A stretch of 29,102 nucleotides of DNA, taken from NCBI RefSeq assembly GCF_000006405.1, contig NW_003213929.1:101242-130343 (forward strand), written 5' to 3'. The notes beneath the pieces were generated by a model, which was not told where the DNA came from, did no database searches, and saw nothing but the letters and a program-made list of their open reading frames with translations. Each line of letters begins with the position of its first letter. The stretch's first letter is position 1. The DNA is from Perkinsus marinus ATCC 50983 (taxonomy: Eukaryota; Perkinsozoa; Perkinsida; Perkinsidae). The translations under genes and the position numbers were made by a program. Below are positions 1 to 10,802 of this stretch, piece after piece.

Positions 1-1246
1 ACCCACTTACTCTGGCAATGCAAGCTCCAGACAATACTGGGCTAAGAAGAAGTGCTTCTCATCGGCTTCCATGACCTTAGCATACCGCAACAGGAAGAAC
101 ATCGGCGACGGGGTAGTCATACAGAACCTGAAGCAAATACCAATACAACACTGAACGAGAGAAGAGACACTTACCCAAGCGTGTTGAGAATGTCAACTTC
201 CATCTCCATCACTTCATGACGTTGATAAGTCCTGTCGCATATACTGACAATGTCCTTCATCTCGGGAGGATATATATCTTCATATCTGACAGAAACACCG
301 TCTTCTTCTCATACCACTCCTCAACCAACTTCGACTCACTTAGAAGCAATCAATAAACAAGTAACACCAACCAACTGCAGTCGTGTACGTGGGAGATTAG
401 GACACTGCCCAAGGTAGCGATCAATCAAGTTAACCTGAAAACACACAAAATCATCAACCGAGAGGAGCACCATCGATAGCTACCGTTAAGTAGAGCGTCT
501 CAGGAACCAACTTGAACTTCCAATGGACCTCAACTAACCAATCGATCAGAACTGCACGCATACGCTGAGTGATATCATTCTGGGTTCTCTGCATGTAGTC
601 GCTGGACTGTCTGTATCTGAACGAACGGAGAAGATACTTTCCTCACTGAGGGACGATCAAGCCGACTTACTTTTGTTCAACGCCGTTCATATTGACGAAG
701 ATAGGGTTGACATATTCCGCCACGAACTGAGGGTCGCCGAGATCCTGAAAATCGTCCCTCACTGGAGGGATGAACTCCTGAGTGAACGTCACTTGACGAT
801 CCTCTGGGGGGATGGTGTCCTTCCAGTCAATCACTGGGCTCATGGACTCCATTCTAGCCGGTGTGGTGCCCTGCATGATAGTATCATCAAGATCGTCCCC
901 TAATCGTGCCTTGCCTCGCGAGGCCGCGCCTGTTGTCATCCTGCAAAACCAACCAGAATCACCACCAAGACGAGACTCACCCGTGTGAGCAGGCAGAAAG
1001 TTCGAAGTGTTGCTGAGGTCCATGAACACCTCCCGTTTACGGGTTTCCATCACAGCATGACCCTCCTTCCCAATAGGGACGTTTTCAGACCGCTGAGAGT
1101 GCTGTGAACGGTTGCTAGTGAGCATAGTAGCTAGAAGTTGTTTGTTAGAGTCGATATCGACCACTGTTGCAAATCGCGCTCGCCCTCAAAAATCGATCAT
1201 TCTTGCAAAGTGCATGTATGATGCAGAATGTCGTCAACAAACACTA
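1..1246. repeat. Direct duplication, left copy (partner 3192-4437)
   Basis: Positions 1-1246 match 3192-4437 at a constant offset of 3191, without gaps. I see four substitutions inside (1042, 1131, 1171, 1175) and a fifth at 1247. Similarity stops abruptly at about 1250/4441. The left end is cut by the window, so the unit may be longer. It covers the cyclin exons plus about 120 bp upstream of the proposed start codon. Confidence 0.97.
11..1125 (-). CDS. B-type cyclin, left tandem copy (3' end beyond window)
   Basis: Mitotic cyclin: it activates a cyclin-dependent kinase and is destroyed at mitotic exit. The exons by eye are 671-1125, 484-616, 340-434, 175-285 and 11-127. A GTAAGT donor sits at 10, so the last exons lie outside the window. 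The spliced product carries the first cyclin box, including [36 protein letters not shown] and [11 protein letters not shown]. The N-terminal region has [11 protein letters not shown], a destruction-box-like stretch with Phe where Leu is usual. Start: the long open frame begins at GTG, so I chose the first in-frame ATG at 1125; an upstream exon is possible. A GTGAGT...TTTTGCAG pair at about 940-980 would make a 40-nt intron that breaks the frame. A 36-nt alternative, or no intron, keeps it. Against the right copy the coding part shows only one difference (1042, synonymous). Confidence 0.85.
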
Positions 1247-2577
1247 CGTATAAATTACCCCATATTACCTTACGATTATTTAAGGGACAGTTTCACAATC
1301 CTATCGCATTCCTCAGACGTGAGGAAGTCGTCGAATATCATCAACAACGGCTCATTCAAGGGGGAGGACGGCTCGAGGGAAGACGATTTCATCAGAACAC
1401 ACAACTAAATCAATAATGTAGAAGTTGCATAAAAGTACAGTGTGTCAATCTGATGCGCAAATATGTGCTATTTTTTGATATTAATTGCGAACCGAGCGAA
1501 GCGAGCGGAGCATATACCGCAACAACAGGCACTTTCCCGTTGTGCGTGCGTGCAGAATTATTCTGACTTAACTACGAAGCGTGGAAGGTTGTCAGATAGA
1601 CCAAAAGACTCCTCTATACGCGGAGGTTTTGGGCAAAACCGGAAAACTCGATTATGCGAACAGCTCGAAGAGATATGCACGAAGAACTTTAATGACGGAG
1701 AAATGTCCTACCCGGGGATCGAAACGGGGACCTATGTCAAATTCATTGATTGAGTCCATGGACGTGGACTCAGTGAGCTCCGCCCCTTCGCCACAAAGGG
1801 CAAGTTTATCCTCCACAATAACACACATTAGCATATCAAATCCACACATACTCTATAAAGACTAACGCAATAGGAATATATAACATCGGTTCAGACGAAC
1901 GAAAGACAAACGACTGAGAAACCAACAATAATATCTTCAATGCATTCGGAAAGGTAATAAACTGTCTATCACCACCTAGCATAGAGAACATAAGGAATAT
2001 AATAAAGAGTTTCACCCGCGATATGACAAAGACCAGTGAGAATAATTTCACGACTACTGCATATCGCCAATATTGCATTTAACAGAGAAATACGCCACTG
2101 CACATAAAACGGGTGAAACTCCATAATATTAACGACCATATGCACCATGCAAATCACACGAAAAAACTGACAATAACAAACACGCGATTCACATATATCC
2201 CCAACTCCTCCTCCATAACACAACAGACATATAAAGTCACTTAACCATGATAATAACATGTGCTCAAAAATCAACAGTAAAACCCAACCCACTGAGAAGA
2301 ACTAACAAAGACCAGCATGACTATTTCCAACACAATACTGCCCACAGAAAGTATTCGTCACTCTGTAGTATAACTCATGCATTGCGTGCTTACAGCAGCA
2401 TACGAAACTAATTGAATCGGGCAACCGATCACATACGACGATAATAATCACGGGGCTTCATTTTACAAACGAATAAGCGTCCAACAACTGGCATTCCTCA
2501 GGACGATAGTGTCTAAAATCATAGACAATTTCTTGCGTGATAAATCAGTACGAGATTAAACACTCCAGCTTTAATCT
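1247..2577. other. Spacer between the tandem cyclin genes, no supported gene
   Basis: AT-rich spacer of 1.3 kb. The short open frames on either strand show no recognisable motif and no chain of splice-compatible exons. It contains the inverted-repeat element at 2007-2122. It must also hold the 5' flank of the left cyclin copy and the 3' flank of the right copy. Confidence 0.6.
2007..2122 (-). mobile_element. TIR element (family 1), spacer copy
   Basis: About 116 bp bounded by inverted repeats: GAGTTTCACCCGCG at 2007 and ACGGGTGAAACTC near 2109-2121, giving a 12-bp perfect core GAGTTTCACCCG. The interior matches the copies at 3050-3136 and 10343-10446, for example the motif reading GTGGCGT on the minus strand and a TCGTG-AAT-AT-TTCACT-like block. 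No reading frame fits inside, so it would be non-autonomous (MITE-like). Target-site duplication is unclear. Confidence 0.7.
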
Positions 2578-4316
2578 TCATCCGAGCACCATACGGGACA
2601 CACTACGGAACCTGAAAACAACAACAAATAAAATCAAATCCATTTGCATTCCCAATATAACTCTAAATTTCCTCTGTCAGTGACAGACTGTCACGAACGA
2701 TGCTCACATCACGACCTACAGTATTCTCCCACACCCCACTTACTTAGAGAGCTGAAACTTCTTCTTCACAGCCCTGAGTTGCGTCCCCGAATGGTCCTCA
2801 TTGGTAGCTACTTGCAATAATGCACATAGTTCCTTCGCCACCACCTTCACGTTGTGCTCAGTGTTAGGACAATGCACGGCCACATGTGGTGGCCACGCTG
2901 TCGGCTTCCTCAACAACTTGTTGGATAAATACAAGGCGCCTGCCGCTAACTGACTTGCGGAATACCTCAACATACTATACCTGATCAAAATAGGAATAAT
3001 CGATAATGTCAAAATCATATAATATCAGATTAAAATCAGATAGATGCAAAAATATATTCCACAAGCCACTGCATACCGCCAATATCGGAGTTTTCACCGA
3101 GTACTACGCCACTTCACGTGAAACAGGTGAAACTCCAGTATATACAGTAAAACGTACACTAATGTAGCCATTCAATATAAAACAGAGACAAACCCACTTA
3201 CTCTGGCAATGCAAGCTCCAGACAATACTGGGCTAAGAAGAAGTGCTTCTCATCGGCTTCCATGACCTTAGCATACCGCAACAGGAAGAACATCGGCGAC
3301 GGGGTAGTCATACAGAACCTGAAGCAAATACCAATACAACACTGAACGAGAGAAGAGACACTTACCCAAGCGTGTTGAGAATGTCAACTTCCATCTCCAT
3401 CACTTCATGACGTTGATAAGTCCTGTCGCATATACTGACAATGTCCTTCATCTCGGGAGGATATATATCTTCATATCTGACAGAAACACCGTCTTCTTCT
3501 CATACCACTCCTCAACCAACTTCGACTCACTTAGAAGCAATCAATAAACAAGTAACACCAACCAACTGCAGTCGTGTACGTGGGAGATTAGGACACTGCC
3601 CAAGGTAGCGATCAATCAAGTTAACCTGAAAACACACAAAATCATCAACCGAGAGGAGCACCATCGATAGCTACCGTTAAGTAGAGCGTCTCAGGAACCA
3701 ACTTGAACTTCCAATGGACCTCAACTAACCAATCGATCAGAACTGCACGCATACGCTGAGTGATATCATTCTGGGTTCTCTGCATGTAGTCGCTGGACTG
3801 TCTGTATCTGAACGAACGGAGAAGATACTTTCCTCACTGAGGGACGATCAAGCCGACTTACTTTTGTTCAACGCCGTTCATATTGACGAAGATAGGGTTG
3901 ACATATTCCGCCACGAACTGAGGGTCGCCGAGATCCTGAAAATCGTCCCTCACTGGAGGGATGAACTCCTGAGTGAACGTCACTTGACGATCCTCTGGGG
4001 GGATGGTGTCCTTCCAGTCAATCACTGGGCTCATGGACTCCATTCTAGCCGGTGTGGTGCCCTGCATGATAGTATCATCAAGATCGTCCCCTAATCGTGC
4101 CTTGCCTCGCGAGGCCGCGCCTGTTGTCATCCTGCAAAACCAACCAGAATCACCACCAAGACGAGACTCACCCGTGTGAGCAGGCAGAAAGTTCGAAGTG
4201 TTGCTGAGGTCCATGAACACCTCCCGTTTACGAGTTTCCATCACAGCATGACCCTCCTTCCCAATAGGGACGTTTTCAGACCGCTGAGAGTGCTGTGAAC
4301 GGTTGCTAGTGAGCAT
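2578..4316 (-). CDS. B-type cyclin, complete right tandem copy
   Basis: The complete gene of the pair. Exons: 3862-4316, 3675-3807, 3531-3625, 3366-3476, 3202-3318, 2744-2980 and 2578-2611. Every junction is GT-AG and phase-compatible, giving 393 aa (381 if a 36-nt in-frame intron near 4150 is removed), a normal cyclin B length. Box 1 is as in the left copy. Exon 6 has the second cyclin fold, joining as [19 protein letters not shown] and continuing to [12 protein letters not shown]. The last exon adds a short tail ending at TGA 2578-2580. The last long frame would otherwise stop at 2740, but a GTAAGT donor overlaps that stop and a strong TTGTTGTTTTCAG acceptor lies at 2612. The 221-nt intron 2981-3201 carries a family-1 repeat, and the final intron is 132 nt. 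The others are 47-54 nt. The start codon is uncertain, as in the left copy. Confidence 0.92.
3050..3136 (-). mobile_element. Family-1 element, decayed copy in cyclin intron
   Basis: Lies inside the 221-nt intron 2981-3201. On the minus strand it begins GGAGTTTCACCTG at about 3136, then shares GAAGTGGCGT, ACTCGGTGAAAA, TATTGGCGGTATGCAGT and GTGGAATATATTTT with the other two copies. The far inverted repeat expected near 3030 is not recognisable, so this copy looks truncated or older. Confidence 0.65.
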
Positions 4317-4437
4317 AGTAGATAGAAGTTGTTTGTTAGAGTCGATATCGACCACTGTTGCGAATTGCGCTCGCCCTCAAAAATCGATCATTCTTGCAAA
4401 GTGCATGTATGATGCAGAATGTCGTCAACAAACACTA
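3192..4437. repeat. Direct duplication, right copy (partner 1-1246)
   Basis: Second copy of the 1.2-kb near-identical segment. Homology begins no later than 3192, which aligns with window base 1, and ends by 4441. Bases just before 3192 have no counterpart in the window, so the left limit of the duplicated unit cannot be judged. Confidence 0.97.
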
Positions 4438-5623
4438 AGTACACTGGGATTTGAATTGAATTGAATAGATAAAGGTGTCAGATTATGAGGAAGGTAGTTG
4501 AGGAATCCTGCCGGTGTCGGAAGTTCTCTTCTGTACGTTATGCAGATGATGCCATTGTGCAAGGAGGTACCTATCACGGTTAGTTTAGAGGAGGCCAGAA
4601 GGATGGGAATGGTACATTGGGGGAGATGTGCATTAGGCTTCTACCCCTATCAGGACAAAGAGGGTTGTCATTGTTCATATGAAAGGTCTTATGATTGAAC
4701 GACAATGCGCAGTCGGGCTATGTTCTCAACTTACTTTTTCTTGGTCCTGGGCCAGGAGGACGGCAATGCTACCTACGTTGATAATGATGTCTCCACTCGA
4801 GGGGGAATGGGAGGATGATCTCTTCTAACAGGGACGTGGATGCTTCCTAGTAGAACCTGCTTCATCGGAGATTCAGAATAGTATTAACTAGTTCTACTGA
4901 GTCTGTTGATGGTGCTGGGCAGGGTCACTGGAAGACGCTCTATGGACAGGGCCCACTGTCTTGGGAAGGTACTGTTGTCGCTGAGCTCACCAGCACTCAT
5001 CTGCAAGGTCCGCGTCAGATGAGTCCACGTAAAACTCACGACTCTTGCCGAATCCATTATGGATTGTATGGTCACTCTATGGGGTCGCGCTTGAAGAGAT
5101 GTACTTGCCGCAAAACCTTTGCGATCTAGCGATATCCGAGCTCAGCAGTGGAGGCTTCCAAGTTCACGTAATCAGCCGCCAATGCGCAACTCCTCGAGTC
5201 AAGCAATAACGCTGGCTCTCAAGAGGGCGCTTTTGTGATGTACATGCTATGGTGGTTGTTACTGAATATACTCTCTCTATTAGCCTCCTGTCTAAGTTGT
5301 TGAGTTCGATGGAATCTCAGGCAATGTACTTCCCGAGATCATATCTCACCGGAAGAAATGTTGTATTCACGTCGTTGTATGTATGCGACCGAACACACAC
5401 GCCGTTTTTGCTTATGTTGGTGAGAGGTACCTACTGCGCCAATCCGTGAACTTCGTATATTGCGGTCCTTTCATTAGTCTTGTACAATCTAAGAACCTGC
5501 AAGTAAACGCTTCGCATAGGAGACACGCTTTGTGGATTCCGTCCTGATGTCACGAGAGCTGTCCCCGACTGTGTTTGACAGGGTCAGCGTTCCTCGTTTT
5601 GAATTAGCAGCCCAGTTTCTATT
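4438..5623. other. 1.2-kb spacer, only doubtful coding hints
   Basis: No gene can be supported. There are two weak hints. (a) On the minus strand an ATG near 4866 could join across small introns to a 28-codon segment around 4740-4825 and to a 60-codon open stretch from about 4640 down to a TGA near 4425, giving a small protein of about 95 aa. (b) On the plus strand, ATG 5187 followed by a possible 49-nt intron and the open frame to about 5430 could be extra 5' exons of the methyltransferase. That would be joined in phase through a ~190-nt intron ending in CCCAG at about 5618. Neither has a conserved motif. Confidence 0.35.
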
Positions 5624-6600
5624 ATGCAATCAACTTGTCCTGACGTAGCCGACTTCAGCAAGATCTCTCATTTCCCCGAGGGAGCTAATAAGGAGTTCCA
5701 AGACAAGGACAAGGATCAATTGCTAGAGTTTTTCCTTCCAAAATTTGAAGTCGATAGACCCTTGGCTCATCATCTCGACGGGCTTTTCGAGGTAGCCTTC
5801 ATATGACGGCTTGTTACGACTGTTGATGTCGTGGTCGTACCGCGCCAGTCCCATGACCTGATTTCTGTCAGGTATTCAATCTTAACCCCGAGACAGTCTC
5901 AGTCGAGGTTGGTCCGGGTACGGGCCTTCTGACACGAGAGTTCAGTAAGCGACCTGGCAAGAAGGTGTACGCAACGGAGCTTTCTGAGGGTTTCATACAG
6001 CACCTCAGAGACGACGACAGGATAGAGAAAGACAAGGTGGAAATTATTCATAGTAAGTCTGAAGTTTCCTACGACTCTTTTGAATCGCGCATGTTGGCAG
6101 GCACCGAAGACGACTTATGTCTACCTACTGAGAGCGACGGCTCGGTCGACCTGGCAGTTCTTTGTGACGTATATCATCACCTCACACATCCACGGACTAT
6201 AGTCCAGCAGCTTAAGCGATCACTGAAGGGTAAGAATCTATCTATTACGTATCGACTAGAATAGATCGCGAGTTGCGATGGACCAGTGGAACCAATTCGT
6301 TCGAAGATTATGGTGGAATTATTCTCATCATGTTCGTTTCAGATACTGGAAGATTAGTGCTGGTAGACTTCTGGCGAGACCCTAGTAAAAGCAGCAGAGA
6401 AGACAAGACTTGGGTAATCGAGCACTTGCGGGCCGATAAGGACGTCTTCGTTGAGGTGAGTCACACAGACTTGAAATATGCACGTCAGAATTGGTGATAT
6501 TTTTCTTCAGGAAATCCGATCGGTGGGTTTCGAAGTCGCCTCCGAGCCAGAGGTCGAAGGTCTCGTCGAGAACTACGTTGTGATTTTCAAGAAAGCATAA
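5624..6600 (+). CDS. Class I SAM-dependent methyltransferase
   Basis: Transfers a methyl group from S-adenosylmethionine to an unknown acceptor. Exons: 5624-5791, 5872-6229, 6343-6455 and 6511-6600, all GT-AG and in phase, giving 242 aa. The Rossmann-type SAM site is plain: motif I VSVEVGPGTGLLTREF near residues 65-80, the acidic strand-2 end VYATELSEGF, then DLAVLCDVYHHLTHP (motif IV-like). Late strands LVLVDFWRD and VGFEVASEPE complete the fold. It resembles the Methyltransf_11/25-like group; the substrate is not predictable. ATG 5624 is the first in-frame Met after a TGA in the same frame, but further 5' exons are possible. It converges on the minus-strand RING gene 441 bp downstream. Confidence 0.85.
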
Positions 6601-7041
6601 GAAGTGTGATGAGATGATTTGATCCTTATGATATGATTCCGTTTGACGCAATGTTCAAGTGGTTCTCGTAAAAAGCGAGCCGTGAATTTCCGAACACGGA
6701 CTGGCTCCAAATATTCTTGTGCGAGTTGAGTGGGTCGTCGCGTTCAGTTCAGTATAATCGCCGCGGAAACGCTCAAAAGTGTGTCACACATAGAGAGAAA
6801 ACGTTGGGGGACGAAGGTATGACCAAAGGGCTCTTTTTTGTGATGATCGAGATTACCACATGAAATTTCTATAGCCAGTGGAAAAGCTAGCGTTATGCTC
6901 GTTGTTGTACCAAGTAGTTGAAATTGCTTTCCTTTCACTGCGTAGCGGGCTTAGTCCGTACTAACAACCCAATAGCTCAAAGCTTGAACACGAGAAACGG
7001 TAATCAAATATCACACAACAATAAGAACACACAAACACTTT
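6601..7041. other. Convergent intergenic region
   Basis: 441 bp between the stop codons of two converging genes. It should hold both 3' UTRs. I see no ORF, repeat or RNA structure I would defend. Confidence 0.6.
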
Positions 7042-8812
7042 TTAACTCTTAGCCCACGGAGCAGGTCTCCGATGAGGTTCAGGGTCGGCACGTGCGGTGT
7101 GTATCAGAGATCGCATCAGTTTATCGGGATAGCCATCGTTCAAGGGGAAGGGGCATCGGTGGTGAAGCTCTGCGCACTGAGGACACCTCGTGGAGGCCCG
7201 AGGAGCTGCTTTGATCGTAGAATAGCGCTCAAAATACGGGCAGGAGGTTTTGTGCCACCGACCGTCGTGAGCCGCTATGATGCGCTCATCTACACCACAG
7301 CCTCTGCAATATTCATAACCACACAAACATTTGATAGACTTGCTATCACTCGAGCTGGGGTAGTTGCCAAGATAGGGACAGCCCTTAGGGCAGGGACGCC
7401 AGCCACGCTCAAATTTTTGCTTTAAAGTGAGCCTCTCGTCAGAGGAAGGCCTACTCGTATCAGGCTCCCGTAAAGGCTTCGGGACGTTATTCTGGGAGGC
7501 CCGAGCGGAGTGAAGCTTGTAATATGCACCAGGGTCGAGGCACTTCTTAAGGAGAGCATCATTGGCCTCAACCGCAATGCTGTCACCACACACGGGACAC
7601 TTCAAAGATCCCCCGCCGTTATCTGAGATCTGCTTTGTCAGGGGCTCCGCCAAACAGGCTTGATGGAATCGATGGTGACACAGTAGTCGGAAGCTCTCCG
7701 AGGCTACGAGGATGCCTCGGCAACTGCTGCATCTCACTGCCCCTTTAAACAACGGCTCGTTGACTGGAACGGACGGCTTAACCGCTCTCATTGGGTCGTC
7801 CTGAGAGATAGTGTGCGACTAGCAGAAACCTCTACACTGGTCACCTTCTGAGATTCACTCTTGACCACCGCATTGCTACGAATGCCCGTCCGCACAGTTG
7901 TTGGTTCCGCTTGAACCGAACCTAAATGTCCATTTCTTGTGTGAATAGCCACAGCTCATGACCAACCTTGCCGAGTGCTTCCGCTGGCCGCGGCTGCAGC
8001 CGCCACCCGTGCTGAGAAACCACTCCAAACAGAGCGTACAGGCTCGAGGGCAGCAGGCACTGTCGACTCCAGGAAGCTGACGCCCAACCTAAGAAAGGCG
8101 TAATTCTCTTCGACGGTATTGTGCCCTACCGGCGTCCTGTATGTTGAGGGCATTCGATCTCTGCAGGGGCCTGCCCGCCTCTTATGAAGGCCTCAACGCT
8201 GCTCTCGAGGCACTTCTTGTGAGCATGGCAACCACAGGGTAGAGTGAGTTCTAATTTTCCAGTTTTCTTGCAAATGACGCAACCCTCAGCAGGCTCTTCC
8301 CCCTCCGGCTCATCAGCAGTCGCGGCCTCCGAGTTCATCTCGGCATCGTCGCTGACCTCCTGAACGCGCATGTTGGTTTGCAGGAAGACTTGCCCGAGCC
8401 TGTAAACACGTTAAATCGAACGAAAATGATCAAAGACAATCTCATGCCTGCGATTATGCCGCCAACAGCGAATGTCCTGCAACGGAGTGTTGTTCTTCTC
8501 AATAGTTTTTTCGACGAATTGCCGAAGGCATTCCTTATGGACCTTGTCGCCACACGGAGTCCGGACCCCATCTCCCTCGTCGCCCACGATTTGACCATCT
8601 TTGTCGCACAACCCGCATACGAAAACTCCAGCTGATGCCGTTGCAGGCGTGATGGAGTTCTGGAGCTCCGGCCAGTCCATCAATGCCTCCTCAGTGCCGT
8701 CCTCAACCTTCAAATTGACTCCTTCCCCCTTGGGAGGTGTAGAGGATTCATACGCCTTTCGCAGAGCCGAGAGGTATCTGCAACAGTACACCCCTTCACA
8801 CATTCCCAGCAT
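7042..8812 (-). CDS. Multi-RING / IBR-like zinc protein, probable E3 ubiquitin ligase
   Basis: Exons: 8448-8812, 8130-8399, 7967-8088, 7845-7921 and 7042-7800, giving 530 aa. Three RING-like modules follow each other. Module 1 has C66-x2-C69, C87, H92-x2-C95 and C116-x2-H119. Module 2 has C162-x2-C165, C177, H182-x2-C185 and C205-x2-H208. Module 3, around residues 302-350, has C-x2-C, CHHRFHQAC and CPVC. An IBR-like cluster follows (CPKGCPYLG, CLCGYEYCRGCG, HKTSCPYF). The order RING then IBR-like suggests an RBR-type ligase, but modules 1-2 end in C-x2-H and are unusual. Modules 1 and 2 are each followed by an intron in the same phase and by similar residues (RLGQVFLQT, RLGVSFLES). The intron 8400-8447 would use a GC donor. 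Introns are 41-48 nt. The start is uncertain: another ATG lies at about 8847 in a different frame. The otubain stop is only 108 bp upstream. Confidence 0.78.
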
Positions 8813-8920
8813 ACCCGGTTTTCCGACTTGTGCACATTCAGCTCAAACAGTACCATGTTGCGGCTCAGAGAGCTATGCTCCTATTCTACATAACAAGTTT
8901 CAGGGCCTAACTCTTCGTAA

Positions 8921-10802
8921 TCAGTGAGAAGTCGAAAAGTTATAAAAAAATTTCCTCCACAAGTTCTCAGCTGCATGTACAACGAGAGCAACCAGCATGA
9001 ACGACATCAATGTACCATACTTCGGCATCTGCGTATCGGCGTCGGACTCCTCGCGAACTGAGAGAGGCGGTACCGGCTTCTCATCGTCCATTGGGTCCTC
9101 GGGCATGGCACTGAGCTGTCGCTGGGCTTCTCCCAGATTCTGCAATGAAAAGTTGCTAAGAGTCTATTGAACACATTTCACCTTCAAGACGTTGCGCATC
9201 TCTGTCAGTTCACAGCGAGCATCTGCTGGGTTTGCATAGGGGGATGGCCGAGCACGAGCGTCCAAGCGGGGTAGTAGTTGGTCCACTACACTGCTGAGGT
9301 AACGAGACTGGCCCCAGAGGGCATGATATTTCGAGAGGACCTATCAGGAAGACACAAATGAGGTCAGAAAAGTACATGCTTTACGCTCACTTGCTGCATG
9401 AACCCCTCGAATTCGTTACTGGCGCTAGGTTGCGGTGGCCCTTGGACGGGCACTCCTGCGGGCACAAGGGTAGCGTCGTCTATTATGGGAAGGATAGAGT
9501 ATCTCTCCGGTTGAATCGGTATGAGTAGTTCGTAGTGGCCAGGTTGGAATAGGAGGTGGACTTGAGGCTCCTGAGGGCAGCGAAGGTCCAGCCCCCCTCC
9601 CCTGAGGCCCGTCACTCACTGAAGTGCTGCCGCTGTAGTCGATGTTGTGCAGGGCTGTGCGGTCTCTAAAAAAGGTAAAGATGAGGGAAACCCGCGTTGG
9701 AAAGCACGTATCACCTGTGGACCATTATGATCCTAACGCAGCAATCCAGAGCCCTCGGGGCCGCAGCCTGGACGAGGTCCGAGGCGTCCTCTTCCATCAC
9801 GAGGACAGCTGACTCTATGAATCCTCCGGGGCCGTCGATACCTGGATAATAGCCATGACCCTTCAGCTACCTGGGGTCCTCGACCTACCAGCATCCATCA
9901 ACCCATTGGCCCACTGATCCCAAGTGAAGGAGCAATCAGCATCAGCCCCGGCAGTGCAAGGGTCCGACTTGTGGCGAGATAAATAATCCGCCACTAGCAA
10001 CCGGATGGCGGCGACAAAGGCTTGGTCTATAGCAGGGGTATTCAGTGCGCGATGTATCTGCATAGTATTGGTGGGCCCCTGCGCCCTCCGTCGAAGTACT
10101 ACCTCTGTGAAAATGCTCTTCTCCTCAGCTGTATTCCCAGCAGCAGTCTCCAGCCTGACCCGCCACGATGGGAGCAGGACAGCAAGAACCCTATAGGAAC
10201 CTGCCAGGCCATAGATGAAGTCGTACGAGTTCGAGATGTATGCAGTGTGGACCAATCCGTTATGCAAAATTATTCCTCCTCAGATGACTTGATTGCAGTT
10301 GACAATATTGTAACACTCGAAGACTCAGAAAGCTAACTCATTGGAGTTTCATCCTGTGATATGAAAACACTAGTGAAAATATATTCCACGACTTCTGCGT
10401 TTTTCACCGAGTGAAACGCCACTTCCCGTAAAACGAGTGAAACTCCATTGTACAGTCACTATGAAATGCGCTATGGAGAGTTTCCCCTTATTACCAGCGA
10501 ACATAGGATGGTTCCGTCCTTTATCAGTCATAGCAGCTAGCTTCTCGACAAGACCTGTCAGTGCTACTGGACAGAAGAGCGCCGAATACTCCACAAAGCC
10601 ATAGGCCAAGGCTCGGTAGTAGCAGTTTCCGTCTCCTCTGACGGTACGCCAATACCGATAGGAGAGGACCAACTCCGAATATTGGGCGAGGAGGTTAGGA
10701 TGGCCACTCGAACTGCTCTGGTCCTCAATACGTCCATCGAAGGTCGTTGGCGAGCCAACTAGTATCTAACTCCCAGCCCTCAGACCCAGTCGGAGCTGCT
10801 AG

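Noticed and set aside
1690-1745. GGGGATCGAAACGGGG resembling a tRNA T-arm
   Set aside because: No acceptor, D or anticodon stems could be paired at the right distances on either strand.
1463-1865. Overlapping plus-strand frames in the cyclin spacer
   Set aside because: They are short, with no motif, no splice-compatible partners and no bias towards coding composition.
4498-4600. YADD-like string (VRYADDAIVQ) suggesting a reverse transcriptase remnant
   Set aside because: It is a single short motif in a frame closed within about 40 codons, with no other RT blocks around it. The same DNA is open on the other strand.
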